NCBI GenBank assembly: GCA_025612375.1 | Contig: JAAXKN010000020.1 | Location: forward strand, 1 to 64,000 | Source: Ignavibacteria bacterium | GTDB lineage: Bacteria > Bacteroidota > Ignavibacteria > Ignavibacteriales > SURF-24 | DNA: 64,000 bases | Reading direction: 5' to 3' | In this document: positions 61,800-64,000 of the stretch, in pieces | How the letters are laid out: each line of letters starts with the position of its first letter | Position numbering within the stretch: position 1 is the first letter of the stretch | The notes under the pieces: model-generated | What the model saw: the letters and a program-made list of their open reading frames with translations, nothing else | Databases searched by the model: none | What the model was told of the DNA's origin: nothing | Program-made: the position numbers and the translations under genes

Positions 61800-64000
61800 T
61801 TTTCCCCCTCGGAATCTTTACTATGAATTTTGTTCCTTTCCCCAGTCTCGAAGAGCAGCTGATAGTACCCTCATGAAGCTCTACCGATTTCTGAACAATT
61901 GAAAGCCCAAGCCCCTTGCCTTCTATTTCGGAAGTATTGTCGGCTCTGAAGAATGGCGTAAACAGGTGAATCCTGTCTTTCTTGGGGATGCCGATTCCTT
62001 CATCGCAGACTTCTATCTGTACGGATGAAAGTGTTGATGAAACATTAAGCTGAATGCTGCCCCCGTCGGGTGAATACTTAAATGCATTTGAAAGCAGATT
62101 AATAATAATGAAGCGGAGCAGTTTTGGGTCGAGCGCAAAAAATCTTTCATCTGCAGTATAAGAAAAAGAGAAGTTATGAGACTCTTCCGCCAGATGTTTT
62201 ACTTCTTCAATAATTTTAAGGCAAAATTCACTTAGGTCGATTGATTGCGGGCTGAATATGATCTTCCCGCTTTCGGCATGGCTGATAGTCAGTATGTCAT
62301 CAAGCAGCTGCGTGAGATAAAAAATGGAATTCTTTGCCCTCAGGAACTCCTCGTCAATTCTTATGTCGTCCCATCTTTTCCTGTATCTTTGGACCAGCTG
62401 CATTGACGAGAGTATAGAAGTAAGGGGAGTCCTGAATTCATGTGAAATTGTTGAAATGAACCTGGATTTAAGTTCATTAAGCTCTCTTTCCTTTTTAAGT
62501 GACTCTTTGAGCAGGAGCTCCACCTGTTTTTTCTTCTCGATTTCAATTTTGAGCTGGCTGTTGGTTACTGCAAGTTCTTCGGTTCTGACCCTTACAAGTT
62601 CTTCAAGCCGGTTTTTGTGTTCCTCGATTTCCTTCTGGACCCTTTTAAGTTCGGTTATATCCTGAACCACACCGAGGGAATACAGAGGGTGCCCGGATGT
62701 GTCGTAGTGATTTATGCACTGTTCATGAACAATGCGTATTTCGCCCCCGGGGCGGATTATTCTATGCTCGACGGAATAAGGAGTCCTGTTCTCAACTGAA
62801 TCCATAAAGGATGATGCCACCAGCTGGCGGTCATCCGGGTGGACGAAATGCATAAACGCTTCAAGCGTTGCCCCGAAGGAGTTTGGTTTAATTCCAAAAA
62901 TCCTGAATATCTCATCGGACCATAAAAGATGGTTTGCAGCAAGGTCAAGCCGCCAGTGGCCTATATGGGCTACTTTCTGGGCCTCCTTAAGTATTTCATT
63001 TGCAGTTTCAAGCTCCTGTGTCCGGTTTTGAACCAGCAGTTCAAGATGATCCCTGTGGCTTTTGAGTTCGACCTCGGCAAGCCTGTGTTCTTCGCGCAGC
63101 CTGAGGATTGTAATTCCATATGCCAGATCCTCTGCAAGCTCTGAGAGCAGATTTACTTCATCATTTGAAAAGTTGTCGGGTTCCAAGGCATAAATGGTGA
63201 TAGCCCCGAAAGCAGTTTTCCCATTCTTAAGTGGAAGGGAAACCGAGGAGGCAAACCCGCGTTTAGCGGCCTCGCTGTGCCAGGGTTTAAAGTTCGGGTC
63301 GTCAGGGATGCTCCGGCATAAAACTACTTCCCCCGTCCTGATTGCTCTGCCTGTAGGGCCCCGGCCCCGTTCTGTATCGGCCCACGACACCTTTAACTGC
63401 TTCAGATAGTCCTGATCAAATCCTGCCGAGGCTGCAGGAATGACTGATTTATAATCATCCATTTGAGTATAGCCGATCCACATGAGGGCATGGCCGCAGT
63501 CTTCAACGACAATTCTGCAGATTTCATTCAGGTAGGATTTTTCATCCAATGCCCTTACAAGAGCTTCACCGCTATGCCTAAGTGCAGTAAGCGTTCTGTT
63601 GAGCTTATAGAGCTGTTCCTCTCTTTTTTTCTGTCTTGTGATATCTTCTTTAACCGCAGTGAAGTGCGTAATATCCCCGGCAGGGTCTACAACAGGAGAT
63701 ATGCTGATAGATTCCCAGAACAGTTCTCCTGTTTTTTTTCTGTTCAAGAGCGTGCCCTGCCACTGATTTCCGCTTTTAATTGTGCTCCAGAGATCCTTAT
63801 AAGTCGCCGGGTCCGTCCTGCCTGACTGCATTATACTTGGACTATGTCCCATCACCTCTTCGGAAGTATATCCTGTCAGGCTTGTGAATTTTGGGTTTAC
63901 ATATTCAATGCGTCCTTTTTTATCGGTGATGACTATGCTGCTGGGAGCCTGTTCCACGGCTCTTGAGAGTTTTCTTAATTGTTCTTCGGTTTTTTTGTGT
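61768..64000 (-). CDS. PAS-GAF-PAS histidine kinase, cut by the window edge
   Basis: Open to the window end; the frame continues past a GTG at 63957 as ...KTEEQLRKLSRAV, so the N-terminus is missing. Visible parts in order: PAS/PAC (EQAPSSIVITDKKGRIEYVN), GAF with about 150 residues (FDQDYLKQLKVSWADTERG), a second PAS (VAHIGHWRLDLAANHLLWSD), a coiled coil, HisKA with phosphorylated His in STISHEFRTPLTS, and HATPase_c with LLSNAFKYSPDGG, CDEGIGIPKKD and GKGLGLSIVQKS. No transmembrane helix is visible in this part, so it looks cytosolic or the sensor lies outside. First gene of a three-gene regulatory set. Confidence 0.93.
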   Translation of the reverse strand, partial: HKKTEEQLRKLSRAVEQAPSSIVITDKKGRIEYVNPKFTSLTGYTSEEVMGHSPSIMQSGRTDPATYKDLWSTIKSGNQWQGTLLNRKKTGELFWESISISPVVDPAGDITHFTAVKEDITRQKKREEQLYKLNRTLTALRHSGEALVRALDEKSYLNEICRIVVEDCGHALMWIGYTQMDDYKSVIPAASAGFDQDYLKQLKVSWADTERGRGPTGRAIRTGEVVLCRSIPDDPNFKPWHSEAAKRGFASSVSLPLKNGKTAFGAITIYALEPDNFSNDEVNLLSELAEDLAYGITILRLREEHRLAEVELKSHRDHLELLVQNRTQELETANEILKEAQKVAHIGHWRLDLAANHLLWSDEIFRIFGIKPNSFGATLEAFMHFVHPDDRQLVASSFMDSVENRTPYSVEHRIIRPGGEIRIVHEQCINHYDTSGHPLYSLGVVQDITELKRVQKEIEEHKNRLEELVRVRTEELAVTNSQLKIEIEKKKQVELLLKESLKKERELNELKSRFISTISHEFRTPLTSILSSMQLVQRYRKRWDDIRIDEEFLRAKNSIFYLTQLLDDILTISHAESGKIIFSPQSIDLSEFCLKIIEEVKHLAEESHNFSFSYTADERFFALDPKLLRFIIINLLSNAFKYSPDGGSIQLNVSSTLSSVQIEVCDEGIGIPKKDRIHLFTPFFRADNTSEIEGKGLGLSIVQKSVELHEGTISCSSRLGKGTKFIVKIPRGKNDEKNTGDRG

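Noticed and set aside
1-64000. CRISPR arrays, IS elements, phage genes, tRNA and rRNA genes
   Set aside because: No regularly spaced palindromic repeats, no transposase or integrase motifs, and no recognisable tRNA or rRNA segments were seen on either strand.

Overview
The window reads as chromosomal DNA of a Gram-negative member of the Bacteroidota/Chlorobi/Ignavibacteriota side of the FCB group, most likely an Ignavibacteria-like organism (inference; no rRNA or marker tree is available here). The reasons are three secreted proteins that end in a type IX secretion (T9SS) C-terminal sorting domain with the NYPNPFNPST motif, an outer-membrane toolkit (LptE, BamA/TamA-like protein, MlaE-F-D), a GWxTD protein, LytS/LytTR pairs, and a few TAnnTTTG-type promoter candidates. 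No rRNA, tRNA, CRISPR array, insertion sequence or phage gene was recognised.

Layout. 1-7,037: miaB, a SPOR lipid-envelope type protein, a metallo-beta-lactamase hydrolase, then a compact cluster of a sigma-54 activator, lptE, a processive GT2 glycosyltransferase and a TPR protein. 7,337-12,814: two T9SS cargo proteins, the second a gingipain-like C25 protease. 12,926-24,981: housekeeping and envelope genes (lysozyme-like protein, 3-methyladenine glycosylase, heptosyltransferase-like GT9, DUF3108, CPBP protease, cdsA, rimO, GWxTD, a PfkB kinase), a SprA-like metalloprotease and a LytS/LytTR pair. 25,369-35,548: a repeat-bearing secreted protein, BamA/TamA-like, UbiA, rnhB, yraN, mlaE-F-D and uvrA. 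35,915-40,886: a 49-residue lmo0937-type membrane peptide, a very low-complexity secreted Ser/Thr/Gly/Lys protein, a helical orphan, a SpoIIE-type phosphatase and a second mlaE.

41,174-54,516 is a surface-polysaccharide locus. The forward operon holds a Wzc-type tyrosine autokinase, a UDP-GlcNAc 4-epimerase-like enzyme, Wzx, Wzy, a GT4, a GT4 fused to a PglC-type initiating phosphoglycosyl transferase, and a PglD-type acetyltransferase. Facing it on the other strand are a PglE-type aminotransferase and a PglF-type 4,6-dehydratase. Together these supply every enzyme needed for UDP-di-N-acetylbacillosamine and its loading on undecaprenyl phosphate, and the fusion would add the second sugar. This is the most interesting coherent system in the window.

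54,666-64,000 (all minus strand) is a sensory module (PAS/GAF histidine kinase cut by the window edge, LytTR response regulator, single-domain response regulator) that leads into a 1,910-residue T9SS adhesin-like protein with three near-identical LamG/Ig repeat units. Strong hairpins punctuate many gene ends; several have clear T-runs and are called as terminators, others lack them and are listed as unexplained structure.
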